DNA of 64,000 bases from Prosthecobacter gellanilyticus (GCF_007992435.1 NZ_BKAG01000003.1:1-64000); one strand, 5' to 3'. Counted from the stretch's first letter, positions 43,517 through 53,821 are shown. The notes: generated by a model from the sequence alone, not told the origin. Translations and numbers: made by a program.

Positions 43517-44031
43517 GCGAACCGCTCAACGGGCCGTTTTTGAGACTCGGGGCCGCCGAATGGCGGACAGAATCGATGAAGATTCGTGATGAAGTCAGGT
43601 CTCTTCACGACCGAACGATGTTTTGTTCCGTGGAGCATTTGCCGCCATGTGAAAAACTAGAAACCGATTTAAACGTCGTCGCGAATCGCTCTAAATCAAT
43701 GCCTTGAATGGGGTCCGACCCAACCAAATAGAGTGAATGCCGAACAAGAAGCGTGGCAAGATTGTGAATAACTTTTTAAAAAATTGATTCAATAAGATCA
43801 AAATATCGGTTGCGATTCCCCCATCCTGTCCCAGAATGCGCGCCCCCAGCTCCGGGCTTTTCCCCCAAAAGCCCTGCTGGATCGAATCCTTCGGGATTCA
43901 ATCTCCTATCGGAGCAGTGAACCGGAAAAACACTGTGCTCGACTCTGACATTCGCAGAGCAGGCACATTGTCTCTCCTGTTTCCAGCCCCACCAGGCCAA
44001 CTTAACGGAACGGAATTTTTCCCCAGACAAC
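43517..44031. other. gene-free AT-rich leader of the ribosomal cluster
   Basis: No convincing protein is coded in these 515 bases. The part at about 43620-43810 is distinctly AT-rich (runs such as CTTTTTAAAAAATTG) and is the likely promoter region for the str operon; -35/-10 boxes cannot be assigned with confidence. The remaining about 220 nt before rpsL form a long 5' leader with short pyrimidine tracts. No riboswitch or RNA gene was recognised. Confidence 0.5.
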
Positions 44032-44439
44032 ATGCCCACCATCAATCAGCTCGTCAGACACGGCCGCAAAGACAAAGCGGTGAAGTCGAAGTCGCCTGCG
44101 CTTGCAAAGTGCCCGCAGCGTCGCGGCGTTTGCCTCCAGGTGATGACCCGCACCCCGAAGAAGCCGAACTCCGCTCTTCGTAAAGTTGCCAAGGTCCGTC
44201 TGACGAATGGCTTTGAAGTCATCGCCTACATCGGTGGTGAAGGCCACAACCTCCAGGAGCACAGCATCGTGCTGGTCCGCGGCGGTCGTGTGAAGGACTT
44301 GCCGGGTGTGCGTTATCACATCGTCCGTGGTACTCTGGACTGCCTTGGCGTGGACAAGCGCCGTCGCGGCCGTTCCAAGTATGGTGCCAAGCGTCCGAAG
44401 CCGGGTGCTGCTGCCGCTCCGGCCAAAGGCAAGAAGTAA
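44032..44439 (+). CDS. rpsL: 30S ribosomal protein S12
   Basis: S12 lies at the decoding centre. The 135-residue protein has [16 protein letters not shown] and the [14 protein letters not shown] segment, the two loops where streptomycin-resistance mutations fall in other bacteria. It is about ten residues longer than E. coli S12 because of an Ala/Pro/Lys-rich tail. It is the first gene of the str part of the cluster. Confidence 0.98.
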   Translation: MPTINQLVRHGRKDKAVKSKSPALAKCPQRRGVCLQVMTRTPKKPNSALRKVAKVRLTNGFEVIAYIGGEGHNLQEHSIVLVRGGRVKDLPGVRYHIVRGTLDCLGVDKRRRGRSKYGAKRPKPGAAAAPAKGKK

Positions 44440-44490
44440 GCCTTTGGATTTCTCTGAACTGATCTTTCCCATCTCCAACCTTTTCAATTT

Positions 44491-44964
44491 ATGGCCCGCA
44501 GGAAACGCGTTTACGACAAGGAAGTCGTCAAAGACTCTCGCTACGACAGTGAAGTGGTCGCCCGGCTCATCAGCCGCGTGATGCTCTCCGGCAAGAAGTC
44601 CGTCGCTGAAAGCATCGTCTATTCCGCCATCGACATTCTCAATGAGAAGACCGAAACCGTGGATCCGCTCGAGCTCTTCAACCGCGCCATCGAGAATTCG
44701 AAGCCCAAGGTTGAGGTGAAGGCCCGCCGCGTCGGTGGTGCCACCTACCAGGTGCCGCTCGAAGTCAGCACCGCCCGTTCCGAGTCTCTCGCCATGCGCT
44801 GGCTCGTCGGTTATGCTCGCGGTCGCAAAGGTCAGCCGATGCATCGCGCCCTTGCCAACGAGCTCAAGGAAGCCGCCCAGGGCCAGGGTTCCTCCGTCCG
44901 CAAACGCGACGACGTGCACAAGCAGGCTCAGGCCAACCGCGCCTTCGCCCACTTCCGCTTCTAA
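44491..44964 (+). CDS. rpsG: 30S ribosomal protein S7
   Basis: S7 organises the 30S head. The 157-residue protein matches throughout (RRKRVYDKEVVKDSRY, KSVAESIVYSAID, GGATYQVPLEVS, RRKR-like C-terminus). It follows rpsL by 51 nt. Confidence 0.98.
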   Translation: MARRKRVYDKEVVKDSRYDSEVVARLISRVMLSGKKSVAESIVYSAIDILNEKTETVDPLELFNRAIENSKPKVEVKARRVGGATYQVPLEVSTARSESLAMRWLVGYARGRKGQPMHRALANELKEAAQGQGSSVRKRDDVHKQAQANRAFAHFRF

Positions 44965-45025
44965 TCACTGAGCGGATCTCCTTCCTCACCAGGCCGATCT
45001 TACCCCCCACTTCTTTTTTCGACCC

Positions 45026-47176
45026 ATGTCCAATCCGAATTCTCCCAACCGCGAATACCCTCTGGAGCGCACCCGTAACATCGGGATCTGTGCCCACATC
45101 GACGCGGGCAAGACGACTCTGACTGAGCGAATCCTGTTTTACACCGGCATGATCCACAAGATCGGCGAAGTGCATGACGGCGCCGCCACGACAGACTGGA
45201 TGGAGCAGGAAAAGGAGCGTGGTATCACCATCACTTCCGCCGCTGTGACGGCCCGCTGGAAGCAGCTGAAGGAAGAGGGGATCTACAAGACCCGCGAGAT
45301 GGAAGACATCCGCGTCAACATCATCGACACCCCTGGACACGTGGACTTCACCGCTGAAGTGGAACGTTCCCTGCGCGTGCTGGACGGTGCCATCTTCGTG
45401 CTTTGCGGTGTGGCCGGCGTGCAGCCCCAGTCTGAGACGGTGTATCGCCAGGCTGAGAAGTATGGTGTGCCTCGTATCGCCTTCGTGAACAAGATGGACC
45501 GCACCGGTGCCAACTTCGAAAACGTGGTGAAGGACGTCCGCACCAAGCTCGGCGCTCCTGCTTACCCGATCCTCATCCCGATCGGTGCTGAAGAAAATCT
45601 GATCGGTCAGATCGACGTGGTGAACCAGAAGGCGATCATCTACTCGGATGACGAAAAGTTTGGTTCCAAGTACACCGTCCGTGATCTCGAAGGTGCTGAA
45701 GTAGCCCGCGCCAAAGCTGCCTATGACGAGCTTCTCGACGCCGCCTGCAGCTCTGACGAAGAGCTGGGCATGATGTTCCTCGAAGAGCAGCCTATCGGCC
45801 CTGTGGAACTGAAGGCCGGCCTCCGCCGCGCTGTGATCGCCAACAAGATCATCCCGATGGCCGGTGGTTCCGCCTTCAAGAACAAGGGCGTGCAGTATCT
45901 GATCGACGCCGTGATCGACTATCTTCCCGGCCCTCTCGACATCGAAGCCCAGAAGGGTCACGTTGTGGATGAGCCAGAAAACATCGTTGAAGCTACCCCG
46001 AACGACAACGGCAAGTTCATCGCCCTGGGCTTCAAGCTCTGGTCTGACAAGTTTGGCCGCCTTGTGTTCTTCCGCGTGTATTCCGGCAAGATCTCCAAGG
46101 GTGACACCATCTACAATCCCCGCACTCGCAAGTCGGAGCGCGTCGGCCGCCTGATCCAGATCCAGGCCAGCGTCCATAAAGACATCGACACCTGCTACTC
46201 TGGTGACATCGCCGCCCTCGTGGGTGTGAAAGACGTCCGCACCGGCGACACCTTCTGCGACGAGAGCCTCGAAGTTCTGCTTGAGCCACCGACCTTCCCA
46301 GAACCCGTTATCTCCATGGCTGTCGAGCCAAAGACCAAGGGTGACCAGGAGCGCATGGCGAACGCCCTTCAGCGTCTCTCCGAAGAAGATCCTACCTTCT
46401 TCGTCAAGACCGACGAAGAAACCGGCCAGACCATCATCGCCGGCATGGGTGAGCTTCACCTCGAAATTCTCTGCGACCGCCTCAAGCGCGAGCACAAAGT
46501 GGAAACCAACACCGGCAAGCCTCAGATCGCCTACCGTGAGACCCTCACGAAGGAAGCCGATGGCGAAGGCAAGCTTGTCAAGCAGTCCGGTGGTCGCGGT
46601 CAGTATGGCCACGTGGTCATCAAGATCCGTCCTGGTGAGAAGGGTTCCGGCGTCGTCGTCGAAAACAAGGTTGTCGGCGGCACCATCCCGAAAGAATTCA
46701 TCAACCCTGCCAAGGCAGGTTGTATCGAAGCCGCTCTGAACGGCATCATCGCGGGTTACCCGGTGATCGACCTTCACATCGACCTCGTTGATGGTTCCAG
46801 CCACGACGTGGACTCCAACGAAAACGCCTTCAAGATGGCCGGCATCTTCGCCGTCAAAGACGCTCTGAAGAAAGCCAAGTGCATCCTGCTCGAGCCGATC
46901 ATGGCTGTGGAAGCTTCCACTCCTGAAGATTATCAGGGCGATATCATGGGTGACCTCAACCGTCGCCGTGGCAAGATCCAGGGCATGGACAGCCGTGGCA
47001 CCACCGCCATCCTTCGCGCTGAGGTCCCCCTCGCCGAGATGTTCGGTTACTCCACCGCCATCCGCACTCTCTCCTCCGGTCGCGCCAGCTACTCCATGCA
47101 GCCTTCCCATTTCGAACAGGTGCCACAACAGATTGTGGACCAGATCGTCGAACAGCGCGGCGGCAGCAAAAACTGA
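45026..47176 (+). CDS. fusA: elongation factor G
   Basis: EF-G catalyses ribosomal translocation with GTP. The 716-residue protein has G1 AHIDAGKTT, switch II DTPGHVDF and NKMDR, then domains II-V (GMGELHLEILCDRL). It is the str-operon copy. Unlike many bacteria, no tuf gene follows; the S10 operon starts 39 nt later. Confidence 0.98.
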   Translation: MSNPNSPNREYPLERTRNIGICAHIDAGKTTLTERILFYTGMIHKIGEVHDGAATTDWMEQEKERGITITSAAVTARWKQLKEEGIYKTREMEDIRVNIIDTPGHVDFTAEVERSLRVLDGAIFVLCGVAGVQPQSETVYRQAEKYGVPRIAFVNKMDRTGANFENVVKDVRTKLGAPAYPILIPIGAEENLIGQIDVVNQKAIIYSDDEKFGSKYTVRDLEGAEVARAKAAYDELLDAACSSDEELGMMFLEEQPIGPVELKAGLRRAVIANKIIPMAGGSAFKNKGVQYLIDAVIDYLPGPLDIEAQKGHVVDEPENIVEATPNDNGKFIALGFKLWSDKFGRLVFFRVYSGKISKGDTIYNPRTRKSERVGRLIQIQASVHKDIDTCYSGDIAALVGVKDVRTGDTFCDESLEVLLEPPTFPEPVISMAVEPKTKGDQERMANALQRLSEEDPTFFVKTDEETGQTIIAGMGELHLEILCDRLKREHKVETNTGKPQIAYRETLTKEADGEGKLVKQSGGRGQYGHVVIKIRPGEKGSGVVVENKVVGGTIPKEFINPAKAGCIEAALNGIIAGYPVIDLHIDLVDGSSHDVDSNENAFKMAGIFAVKDALKKAKCILLEPIMAVEASTPEDYQGDIMGDLNRRRGKIQGMDSRGTTAILRAEVPLAEMFGYSTAIRTLSSGRASYSMQPSHFEQVPQQIVDQIVEQRGGSKN

Positions 47177-47215
47177 TCCTTTTAGTCACAAACCCTTTCA
47201 CGACGGACACACGCC

Positions 47216-47524
47216 ATGAACAATCAGAAAATTCGCATCCGCCTTCGCGCTTACGATTACCGCACCCTCGACAAGAGCACCGCGGACATCGTGGAAACCG
47301 CCAAGCGCACGGGCGCCAAGGTCGCCGGCCCCATCCCGCTTCCGACCCGCATCGAGAAGTTCACGGTGAACCGCTCTCCCCACGTGGACAAGAAGTCCAT
47401 GGACCAGTTCGAAATGCGCACTCACAAGCGTCTTCTCGACATCGTCGATCCCACCTCCCGCACCGTGGACGAGCTGAAGAAGCTCAACCTCCCATCCGGC
47501 GTGGACATCACGATCAAGATCTAA
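47216..47524 (+). CDS. rpsJ: 30S ribosomal protein S10
   Basis: The 102-residue S10 matches ([60 protein letters not shown]). In E. coli, S10 is also the NusE transcription factor. It is the first gene of the S10 part, only 39 nt after fusA, so str and S10 are likely one transcript. Confidence 0.98.
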   Translation: MNNQKIRIRLRAYDYRTLDKSTADIVETAKRTGAKVAGPIPLPTRIEKFTVNRSPHVDKKSMDQFEMRTHKRLLDIVDPTSRTVDELKKLNLPSGVDITIKI

Positions 47525-47559
47525 CCCTCACTTATTGAACTCCAAGGAGGATACTCACC

Positions 47560-48213
47560 ATGGCAATCGGCTTGATTGGAAAAAAACTCGGAATGATGAA
47601 GGTGTACACCGACAAAGGTGAGGCTATTGCCGTCACGGTCGTCGATGTCTCCGGCAACAGCATCATCCAGGTGAAGCAGAAGTCCGGCAAAGATGGCTAC
47701 AGCGCCATCCAGGTCGGTTACGGAGACCAGAAGGAGTTTCGCGTGACGAAGCCCCTCCTCGGCCACTTCAAGAAGGGCGGCTCCGCCCCGAAGAAGGTGA
47801 TCAAGGAATTCCGTGTCACCGGCGACGACCAACTCCCAGCGGCTGATGCCAAGCTTGACGCTGGCCTGTTCAGCGCCGGCCAGTGGGTCGACGTGATCGG
47901 CACCACGAAGGGCAAGGGCTTCCAGGGCGTTGTGAAACGCTGGAACTTCTCCGGTCAGCCAGCCACCCACGGTCACATGATGCACCGTCGTCCTGGTTCC
48001 ATCGGTTGCCGTCTTACCCCCGGTCTCGTGTGGAAGAACCAGAAGATGCCTGGTCATGATGGCGTCGAGCGCGTCACCACGCAGAATCTGAAAGTCATCC
48101 AGAGCCGTCCGGAAGATGGCGTGCTGCTCATCAGCGGCGCAATCCCCGGCAACAAGGGCAGCATCGTCGTGGTGCGCCCGGCCAAGAAGAAACCCGCCCC
48201 TGCGGCCAAGTAA
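47560..48213 (+). CDS. rplC: 50S ribosomal protein L3
   Basis: L3 binds 23S rRNA near the peptidyl transferase centre. The 217-residue protein has GLIGKKLGMMKVY, FSGQPATHGHMMHRRPGSIG and the C-terminal RPAKKK tail. A strong Shine-Dalgarno AAGGAGG lies about 11 nt before the ATG. Confidence 0.98.
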   Translation: MAIGLIGKKLGMMKVYTDKGEAIAVTVVDVSGNSIIQVKQKSGKDGYSAIQVGYGDQKEFRVTKPLLGHFKKGGSAPKKVIKEFRVTGDDQLPAADAKLDAGLFSAGQWVDVIGTTKGKGFQGVVKRWNFSGQPATHGHMMHRRPGSIGCRLTPGLVWKNQKMPGHDGVERVTTQNLKVIQSRPEDGVLLISGAIPGNKGSIVVVRPAKKKPAPAAK

Positions 48214-48233
48214 TCTGAGGAGGAAACTGAATC

Positions 48234-48842
48234 ATGTCCGCTACTATTCTTTCCGTCGACGCCGCGAAGCAGGCGAACCTGAACCTTGTGGAAGGCCACA
48301 AAGGCAAGCAGGCTCTCCATGAAGCAGTCGTCGCTTACCGCGCCAACCGCCGCCAGGGCAATGCGCATACGAAAAACCGTTCTGAAGTTGCCGGTTCCGG
48401 CACCAAGCTTTGGAACCAGAAGGGCACCGGTAACGCCCGTATGGGTTCCAAGCGCTCCCCGATCTGGTCTGGTGGTGGTGTCGTCTTCGGCCCCCGCAAC
48501 ACCACAGTGTGGGCGAAGAAGACCAACAAAAACGTCCGCAAGCTTGCCCTCCGCACCGCGCTGACCGCCCGTATTTCTGACGGCGCTGTCGCCACCATCT
48601 CCGGCCTTTCCGTCGCTGATGGCAAGACGAAGAGCTTCGTGAGCGCCGTGAAGAGCCTGTCTGACGCCAAAAAGCTTCTGGTGATCGGCTCCTTCGACGA
48701 AAACACCTTCCGCTCCGCCCGCAATGTGCAGAGCGTCCAGCTCATCTCCGCTGAAGACGTGAACGCCGAGCAGCTCCTGAACTACCCTCAGGTCCTCGTC
48801 ACTACCGCCGCCCTTGAAACCCTTGCCCGGAGGACTGCCTGA
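48234..48842 (+). CDS. rplD: 50S ribosomal protein L4
   Basis: The 202-residue L4 has the extended loop that lines the exit tunnel (RRQGNAHTKNRSEVAGSG, KGTGNARMGSKRSPIWSGGG). In E. coli L4 represses its own operon through the S10 leader; no obvious leader structure is visible here. AGGAGG precedes the ATG. Confidence 0.98.
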   Translation: MSATILSVDAAKQANLNLVEGHKGKQALHEAVVAYRANRRQGNAHTKNRSEVAGSGTKLWNQKGTGNARMGSKRSPIWSGGGVVFGPRNTTVWAKKTNKNVRKLALRTALTARISDGAVATISGLSVADGKTKSFVSAVKSLSDAKKLLVIGSFDENTFRSARNVQSVQLISAEDVNAEQLLNYPQVLVTTAALETLARRTA

Positions 48843-48843
48843 T

Positions 48844-49131
48844 ATGATCCAAGACCCTCATTCCGTGATCCAAACCATCCGCCTGAGCGAGAAGGCCACC
48901 CGTCTCGGTGAAGAGAACAACGACTACGTGTTCATCGTCGCCCGATCGGCCAACAAGATCCAGATCAAGGCCGCTGTGGAAAAGCACTTCGGCAAGAAGG
49001 TCGCCGCAGTCCGCACTGCCACCTTTGATGGCAAGGCCCGTCGTGAACGCCGCGCTGATGCCGGCCGCACGAATCATTATAAGAAGGCCATTGTCCGTCT
49101 GAAGGACGGCGAGCGTCTTGACCTCGTGTAA
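48844..49131 (+). CDS. rplW: 50S ribosomal protein L23
   Basis: The 95-residue L23 (IRLSEKATRLGEENNDYVFIVARSANK pattern, residues 11-37, then VRTATFDGKARRERR) sits at the tunnel exit, docking trigger factor and SRP. Start ATG 48844, immediately after the rplD stop (2-nt gap), gives the usual length. The longer in-frame start within rplD is not used. Confidence 0.96.
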   Translation: MIQDPHSVIQTIRLSEKATRLGEENNDYVFIVARSANKIQIKAAVEKHFGKKVAAVRTATFDGKARRERRADAGRTNHYKKAIVRLKDGERLDLV

Positions 49132-49176
49132 TTCACTAACCCCGGTTCCGAACCTTAACCACAAGGACTCACAGCC

Positions 49177-50016
49177 ATGGCGCTGAAAACTTTCAAGCCC
49201 AACACCCCATCGAACCGCTACAAGGAGTGGAACTCCTTCGAGGAACTCACCAAGCACCAGCCAGAGCGCGCCCTCACGGTCGCCCTGCGCAAGTCTGGCG
49301 GTCGTAACAACACTGGTCGCATCACCTGCCGTCACATCGGTGGTGGCGCTGTCCGCCGCTACCGCCTGATCGACTTCAAGCGTGAGCGCCGTGACGAAGC
49401 CGCGAAGGTTGTCGCCATCGAGTATGATCCGAACCGCTCCGCTCGCATCGCCCTGATCGAGTACAAGGACGGCCAGCGCTCCTACATCCTGGCTCCTGCC
49501 GCTCTGAACGTCGGCGCGTCCGTGATCGCCGGTGAGAAGGCTGCTCCAGATGTGGGCAATGCCCTCCCGCTGCGCAAGATCCCTCTCGGCACCAGCATCC
49601 ACAATGTCGAGCTCGTGCTCGGTCAGGGTGGTGTTGCCGCCCGCGCCGCCGGCCAGTCCGCCATCCTTTCCAATCGTGAAGGTGAATACGCTCTGGTCCG
49701 CATGCCTTCCGGTGAAGTCCGCAAGATTCACTCCGAGTGCTACGCCACTGTCGGTGTCGTCGGCAACAGCGAGCACATGAATGTGGTCTCCGGCAAGGCT
49801 GGCCGCACCCGCTGGAAGGGCACCCGCCCGACCGTCCGCGGTATGTGTATGAACCCGATCGACCATCCGAACGGTGGTGGTGAAGGCCGCTCCAAGTCCG
49901 GTGGTGGTCGCCAGCACCTTCTCAGCCCCTGGGGCCATGCGAAGGGCGAGAAGACCCGCAACAAGAAGAAGGCTACGAACAAGCTTATTGTTCAGACCCG
50001 TCACGCCAAGAAGTAA
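49177..50016 (+). CDS. rplB: 50S ribosomal protein L2
   Basis: L2 is needed for peptidyl transferase activity and subunit joining. The 279-residue protein has the [11 protein letters not shown] start and the [19 protein letters not shown] loop. In most bacteria the second residue after HP is His (HPHGGGEG) or sometimes Met; here it is Asn, while the first His is kept. Confidence 0.98.
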   Translation: MALKTFKPNTPSNRYKEWNSFEELTKHQPERALTVALRKSGGRNNTGRITCRHIGGGAVRRYRLIDFKRERRDEAAKVVAIEYDPNRSARIALIEYKDGQRSYILAPAALNVGASVIAGEKAAPDVGNALPLRKIPLGTSIHNVELVLGQGGVAARAAGQSAILSNREGEYALVRMPSGEVRKIHSECYATVGVVGNSEHMNVVSGKAGRTRWKGTRPTVRGMCMNPIDHPNGGGEGRSKSGGGRQHLLSPWGHAKGEKTRNKKKATNKLIVQTRHAKK

Positions 50017-50044
50017 TCCTTCGAACCCTCTGTTTCCCTGACCC

Positions 50045-50326
50045 ATGCCACGCTCTCTCAAAAAAGGCCCCTTCGTCCAGCAGGCTCTGCTCGATAAGGT
50101 GGACAAGATGAATGACTCGAAAGGTCCAAAGCGCCCGATCAAGACCTGGGCTCGCTCCTCGATGATCACGCCTGACCTCGTCGGTCACACCTTCCTCGTC
50201 CATAACGGTAAGGACTTCGTGAGCGTGTATGCCACGGAAAACATGGTTGGCCACCGCCTCGGTGAGTTCGCCCTGACCCGTATCTTCAAGGGCCACGGCG
50301 CTCACACCGTCAAGGCTGCCAAGTAA
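50045..50326 (+). CDS. rpsS: 30S ribosomal protein S19
   Basis: The 93-residue S19 ([51 protein letters not shown]) lies in the 30S head. It is the last canonical gene before an inserted secreted-protein gene; rplV would normally follow directly. Confidence 0.98.
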   Translation: MPRSLKKGPFVQQALLDKVDKMNDSKGPKRPIKTWARSSMITPDLVGHTFLVHNGKDFVSVYATENMVGHRLGEFALTRIFKGHGAHTVKAAK

Positions 50327-50366
50327 TAACCCTCCCTGGTTTCGACCTCCTGATCTGCTTCATTCG

Positions 50367-51152
50367 ATGAAAAACCTGCTCGCCAACCTCTATCAGCACG
50401 CCGCTCTGCTTTTTGCAGCTGTGGTGGTCTGTGGTGGCGTGCAGGCCCAGACATCCTTTGAGCTTCAGGAGTTGAACACCACCCTTCAGGTGGCGGCGCA
50501 GAAGATCCAGGCCCTTGAGGCCCAGATCGCCGCTTCCAAGGACAAGAACGACGCCCTGGCCCAGAGCGCTGCCGCTTCCAATCAGGAAGCGCTGGAACTC
50601 AAGGACCGCTACGAGCGCCTCCGCAGCCTGCTCGAAGGTCTGGGCATCGCCGCTCTTGAAAACAATCGTGAGCAGACTCAAGACCGTCTGCTCTCCGCTC
50701 TGAGTGATCTGCGCATCTCAGAGACCTCCCGCAAGAAGCTGGCTGACAGCCTGATGGAGCTCGCTGAAGCTTCCCTGGCTTTCGCCAAGACCGTGCAGAC
50801 CCCGGACGCCGTCGCTGGTGACCGCCTGCAGAAAGCCCTCGTCACGGCCGAGGCAACCCTCGCCGGCGCCTCCAGCCGCGTGGTCGAAGACACCGCACCT
50901 GCCGCCAATCTGCAGGAAGCCCGCATCGTGAGCCTCAAGAATGAGCTCGGCATCGCCGTCATCGGCGTGGGTGCCCGCGATGGCGTGAAGCCAGGCATGC
51001 CTTTTGAAATCTTCCGCGAAGACAAACCTATCGCGAAAGTCCTCGTCACTGAAGTCCGCAACTCTGTCAGCGGCGCAGTGGTCCAAGAACTGGCCTCCGT
51101 CTCCGACCCTGTCCGCGTCGGTGATCGTGCCAAAGTCGCAATCAACCGTTGA
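50367..51152 (+). CDS. exported coiled-coil protein inserted in the S10 operon
   Basis: This 261-residue protein has a signal peptide (hydrophobic run AALLFAAVVVCGGVQAQ) and a long coiled coil (about 33-120; QVAAQKIQALEAQIAASKDK). After about residue 185 comes a globular SH3-like domain (SLKNELGIAVIGVGARDGVKPGMPFEIFREDKPIAKVLVTEVR, landmark residues 190-235). It should be a periplasmic or cell-surface protein and has no ribosomal similarity. It starts 40 nt after rpsS and ends 9 nt before rplV, in the same direction, so it must be cotranscribed with the ribosomal genes. The linkage may be a growth-rate-tied expression device, or ancient lineage-specific insertion. Confidence 0.85.
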   Translation: MKNLLANLYQHAALLFAAVVVCGGVQAQTSFELQELNTTLQVAAQKIQALEAQIAASKDKNDALAQSAAASNQEALELKDRYERLRSLLEGLGIAALENNREQTQDRLLSALSDLRISETSRKKLADSLMELAEASLAFAKTVQTPDAVAGDRLQKALVTAEATLAGASSRVVEDTAPAANLQEARIVSLKNELGIAVIGVGARDGVKPGMPFEIFREDKPIAKVLVTEVRNSVSGAVVQELASVSDPVRVGDRAKVAINR

Positions 51153-51161
51153 TCCTTGTTT

Positions 51162-51557
51162 ATGGAAGTCCGCTCCACCTACAAATACGCCCGTATCTCG
51201 TCTCAGAAGGCGCGCCAGGTTACCCGTGCCATTACCGGCATGCCCGTCTCGCAGGCCCTCAGCGTGCTTGATTTCACCCCGAAGAAGGCAGCCCTCATGG
51301 TTGGCAAAGTTCTTCGCTCCGCGATCGCGAACGCCACCAACAATCATGAACTCGACGCCGAGGAAATGATCGTCGCCAGCGCTGTCGCCACCCCTGGTCC
51401 GGCCCTGAAGCGCATCATGCCCCGCGCCCGTGGCTCTGCCTCCTCCATCAAGAAGCGCATGACCCACATCACCGTCGTGCTCGGTAACAAGCCTGAAGAG
51501 GCTGAAAAGCCCGCCAAGCGCGTCCACAAGTCCAAGGCCAAGACCGCCGCTGAATAA
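51162..51557 (+). CDS. rplV: 50S ribosomal protein L22
   Basis: The 131-residue L22 ([52 protein letters not shown]) lines the exit tunnel with its hairpin loop. It has about 20 extra Lys/Ala-rich residues at the C-terminus compared with E. coli. The ATG at 51162 is chosen over an in-frame TTG at 51156. Confidence 0.97.
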   Translation: MEVRSTYKYARISSQKARQVTRAITGMPVSQALSVLDFTPKKAALMVGKVLRSAIANATNNHELDAEEMIVASAVATPGPALKRIMPRARGSASSIKKRMTHITVVLGNKPEEAEKPAKRVHKSKAKTAAE

Positions 51558-51586
51558 TCACCCCCTCCTCAACTCCACGCACCTTT

Positions 51587-52369
51587 ATGGGACAGAAAGT
51601 TAATCCGATCGGCTTCCGCCTCGCAGTCACCAAAGACTGGCGCTCCAAGTGGTTTGCCACTGGCAAGGAGTTCTCTGATTCGCTCCACAGCGACATCGCC
51701 ATCCGCAACTACCTCAAGGAGAAGCTCAACGGAGCCGCTCTGGCCAAGATCGTCATCGAGCGTGCTTGGAACCAGGTCCGCGTGACCCTTCACACCGCCC
51801 GCCCGGGTCTGGTGATTGGTCGTAAAGGTCAGGAAATCGAGGTGATGAGCCAGAAGATCTCCGAAATGTGCGGTGGCAAGCAGGTCAAGATCGACATCTT
51901 CGAGATCAAGCAGCCAGAAGTGGATGCCCAGCTCGTCGCTGAAGGCGTGGCCGTTCAGCTTGAGCGTCGTATTTCCTTCCGCCGCGCCATGAAGCGCGCC
52001 GTGCAGACCGCCATGGACCTCGGTGCTGATGGCATCCGTATCCGCGTCGCTGGTCGTCTCGGTGGTGCTGACATCGCCCGCGCTGAGTGGTATCGCCTTG
52101 GCAAAGTGCCTCTTCAGACCCTTCGTATCCCGATCGACTACGGCTTCTATGAGGCCCGCACCGTTTACGGCATCATCGGCGTCAAAGTCTGGCTGAACAA
52201 GGGCAACGCCGGTGAAAACGGCGCCACCGCCCCCCGCCGTGAGCGTCGCGAGCGTCGTGACGACCGTGGTGGTCCTCCTCGCCGTGGTGAGCGCGCTGTG
52301 CGTGATCCCCGTGGTCCCGCCCCTTCAGATGCCCCAGCTCCTGAGGCCGCCCCTGTCGCCGCTGCGTAA
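51587..52369 (+). CDS. rpsC: 30S ribosomal protein S3
   Basis: The 260-residue S3 has the KH domain ([17 protein letters not shown]) and the C-terminal S3 domain ([25 protein letters not shown]). It ends in an Arg/Pro-rich tail of about 45 residues ([13 protein letters not shown]) that is longer than in E. coli and probably disordered. Confidence 0.97.
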   Translation: MGQKVNPIGFRLAVTKDWRSKWFATGKEFSDSLHSDIAIRNYLKEKLNGAALAKIVIERAWNQVRVTLHTARPGLVIGRKGQEIEVMSQKISEMCGGKQVKIDIFEIKQPEVDAQLVAEGVAVQLERRISFRRAMKRAVQTAMDLGADGIRIRVAGRLGGADIARAEWYRLGKVPLQTLRIPIDYGFYEARTVYGIIGVKVWLNKGNAGENGATAPRRERRERRDDRGGPPRRGERAVRDPRGPAPSDAPAPEAAPVAAA

Positions 52370-52425
52370 GCCGAAGATAAGTATTCCGCCCTTCCGACAT
52401 CCGTTTTTAGCCCCCTTTCCATCCC

Positions 52426-52845
52426 ATGGCCCTTCTTCCCAGTCGAGTAAAGTATCGCAAAACCCAGCGCGGCAACCGCGGTGGTAATGCCACCAGCGCC
52501 AACAAGCTGGACTTCGGTGAATACGGACTGCAAGTGCTTGAGCGTGGCTGGCTGAAGAACAACCAGATCGAAGCTTGCCGCGTGGCCATCACCCGCTTCC
52601 TGAAGCGTAAAGGCAAGGTCTTCATCCGCGTGTTCCCTCACAAGCCCGTGACCGCACGTCCGCCTGAAACCCGAATGGGTAAAGGTAAAGGCTCCCCGGA
52701 ATTCTGGGTGGCCGTGATCCTTCCGGGTCACATGTTGTTTGAAATCTCCGGCGTGAACGAGGCCACGGCCCGTGACGCCTGCCGTCTGGCCGCCAACAAG
52801 CTGGGCTTCCGCACCCGCTTCGTGACCCGCGCCATCTCCCATTAA
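52426..52845 (+). CDS. rplP: 50S ribosomal protein L16
   Basis: The 139-residue L16 ([42 protein letters not shown]) contacts tRNA and the peptidyl transferase region. It follows rpsC by 56 nt. Confidence 0.98.
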   Translation: MALLPSRVKYRKTQRGNRGGNATSANKLDFGEYGLQVLERGWLKNNQIEACRVAITRFLKRKGKVFIRVFPHKPVTARPPETRMGKGKGSPEFWVAVILPGHMLFEISGVNEATARDACRLAANKLGFRTRFVTRAISH

Positions 52846-52868
52846 TCCCCCTCATCTGACCGACGACT

Positions 52869-53078
52869 ATGAAGATCAAAGAACTCCGTGAGATGTCCGT
52901 GGACGAACTCGGTGCCCGCAAGCGCGAGATCCGCCAGGAAATGCTGAACTTCCGCGTCCAGCAGCAGATCGGCCAGCTCGAAAACCCATCCCGTCTGCGC
53001 TTCATGCGCCGCGAAGTGGCCCGCATCGAGACCCTCATCACCCAGCGCAAAGCCAGCGCCGCTACCAAGGCTGCCTGA
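52869..53078 (+). CDS. rpmC: 50S ribosomal protein L29
   Basis: The 69-residue L29 (KIKELREMSVDELGARK, MRREVARIETLITQRK) is a small two-helix protein at the exit-tunnel rim. It is 24 nt after rplP. Confidence 0.96.
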   Translation: MKIKELREMSVDELGARKREIRQEMLNFRVQQQIGQLENPSRLRFMRREVARIETLITQRKASAATKAA

Positions 53079-53116
53079 TCCTGCCAAGAAACCCTTTTTG
53101 AACTGAACGAAGCATC

Positions 53117-53395
53117 ATGAGCGAACCAGCAACCGCCCCGGCCCCGGCCAAAGCTCCCGTGCAGAAGACCCGCGTTGGCGTGGTCGTCTCTGCCAAAATG
53201 AACAAGACCATCGTCGTCGAGGTCGAGCGCCGCGTGCCGCACGCCCAGTTCAAGAAGATCGTGCGCAAGACTTCCAAATTCTACGCTCACGACGAAAACA
53301 ACCAGGCCAAGGAAGGTGACAAGGTCCTCATCGCTGAGACCCGCCCCCTGAGCAAACTCAAGCGTTGGAACCTCGTGGAAGTGCAGAAGCACTAA
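53117..53395 (+). CDS. rpsQ: 30S ribosomal protein S17
   Basis: The 92-residue S17 ([43 protein letters not shown]) has an OB fold and binds 16S rRNA early in assembly. Eleven extra Ala/Pro/Lys residues precede the core. Confidence 0.96.
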   Translation: MSEPATAPAPAKAPVQKTRVGVVVSAKMNKTIVVEVERRVPHAQFKKIVRKTSKFYAHDENNQAKEGDKVLIAETRPLSKLKRWNLVEVQKH

Positions 53396-53450
53396 TCACG
53401 GCCCGCACGTCCCGATTTTTTAAACCCTATTCTTCCAGGAGGAACCCTCA

Positions 53451-53819
53451 ATGCTTCAGATGGAATCTTCAATCCCGGTGGCTGACAACACCGGAGCCCG
53501 TGTGGCCGAAATGATCGGCGTGCTCGGCAAAAAGAACAGCCGCTTTGCCTACATCGGCGACATCATCACCGCCCACGTCCGCGAGTCCACCCCGACCGCC
53601 AGCGTGAAGAAGGGCGAAGTCGTCCGCGCCGTGGTGGTGCGCACCGCACACCCAATCCGCCGCAACGACGGTTCCATCCTCCGTTTCGACAAGAACGCCA
53701 TTGTCATCATCGACAAGGACAACAACCCCAAGGGCACCCGTATCTTCGGCCCTGTCGCTCGTGAACTCCGCGACAAGAACTTCATGAAGATCGTCTCCCT
53801 CGCCCCCGAAGTGCTGTAA
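53451..53819 (+). CDS. rplN: 50S ribosomal protein L14
   Basis: The 122-residue L14 ([40 protein letters not shown]) forms a bridge with the 30S subunit. AGGAGG lies about 8 nt before the ATG. It ends 2 nt before rplX. Confidence 0.98.
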   Translation: MLQMESSIPVADNTGARVAEMIGVLGKKNSRFAYIGDIITAHVRESTPTASVKKGEVVRAVVVRTAHPIRRNDGSILRFDKNAIVIIDKDNNPKGTRIFGPVARELRDKNFMKIVSLAPEVL

Positions 53820-53821
53820 TC

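Noticed and set aside
44864-47128. A 754-codon open frame on the minus strand opposite fusA
   Set aside because: It lies entirely under rpsG/fusA and gives no recognisable protein. Long antisense frames are expected opposite GC-rich, strongly codon-biased genes.
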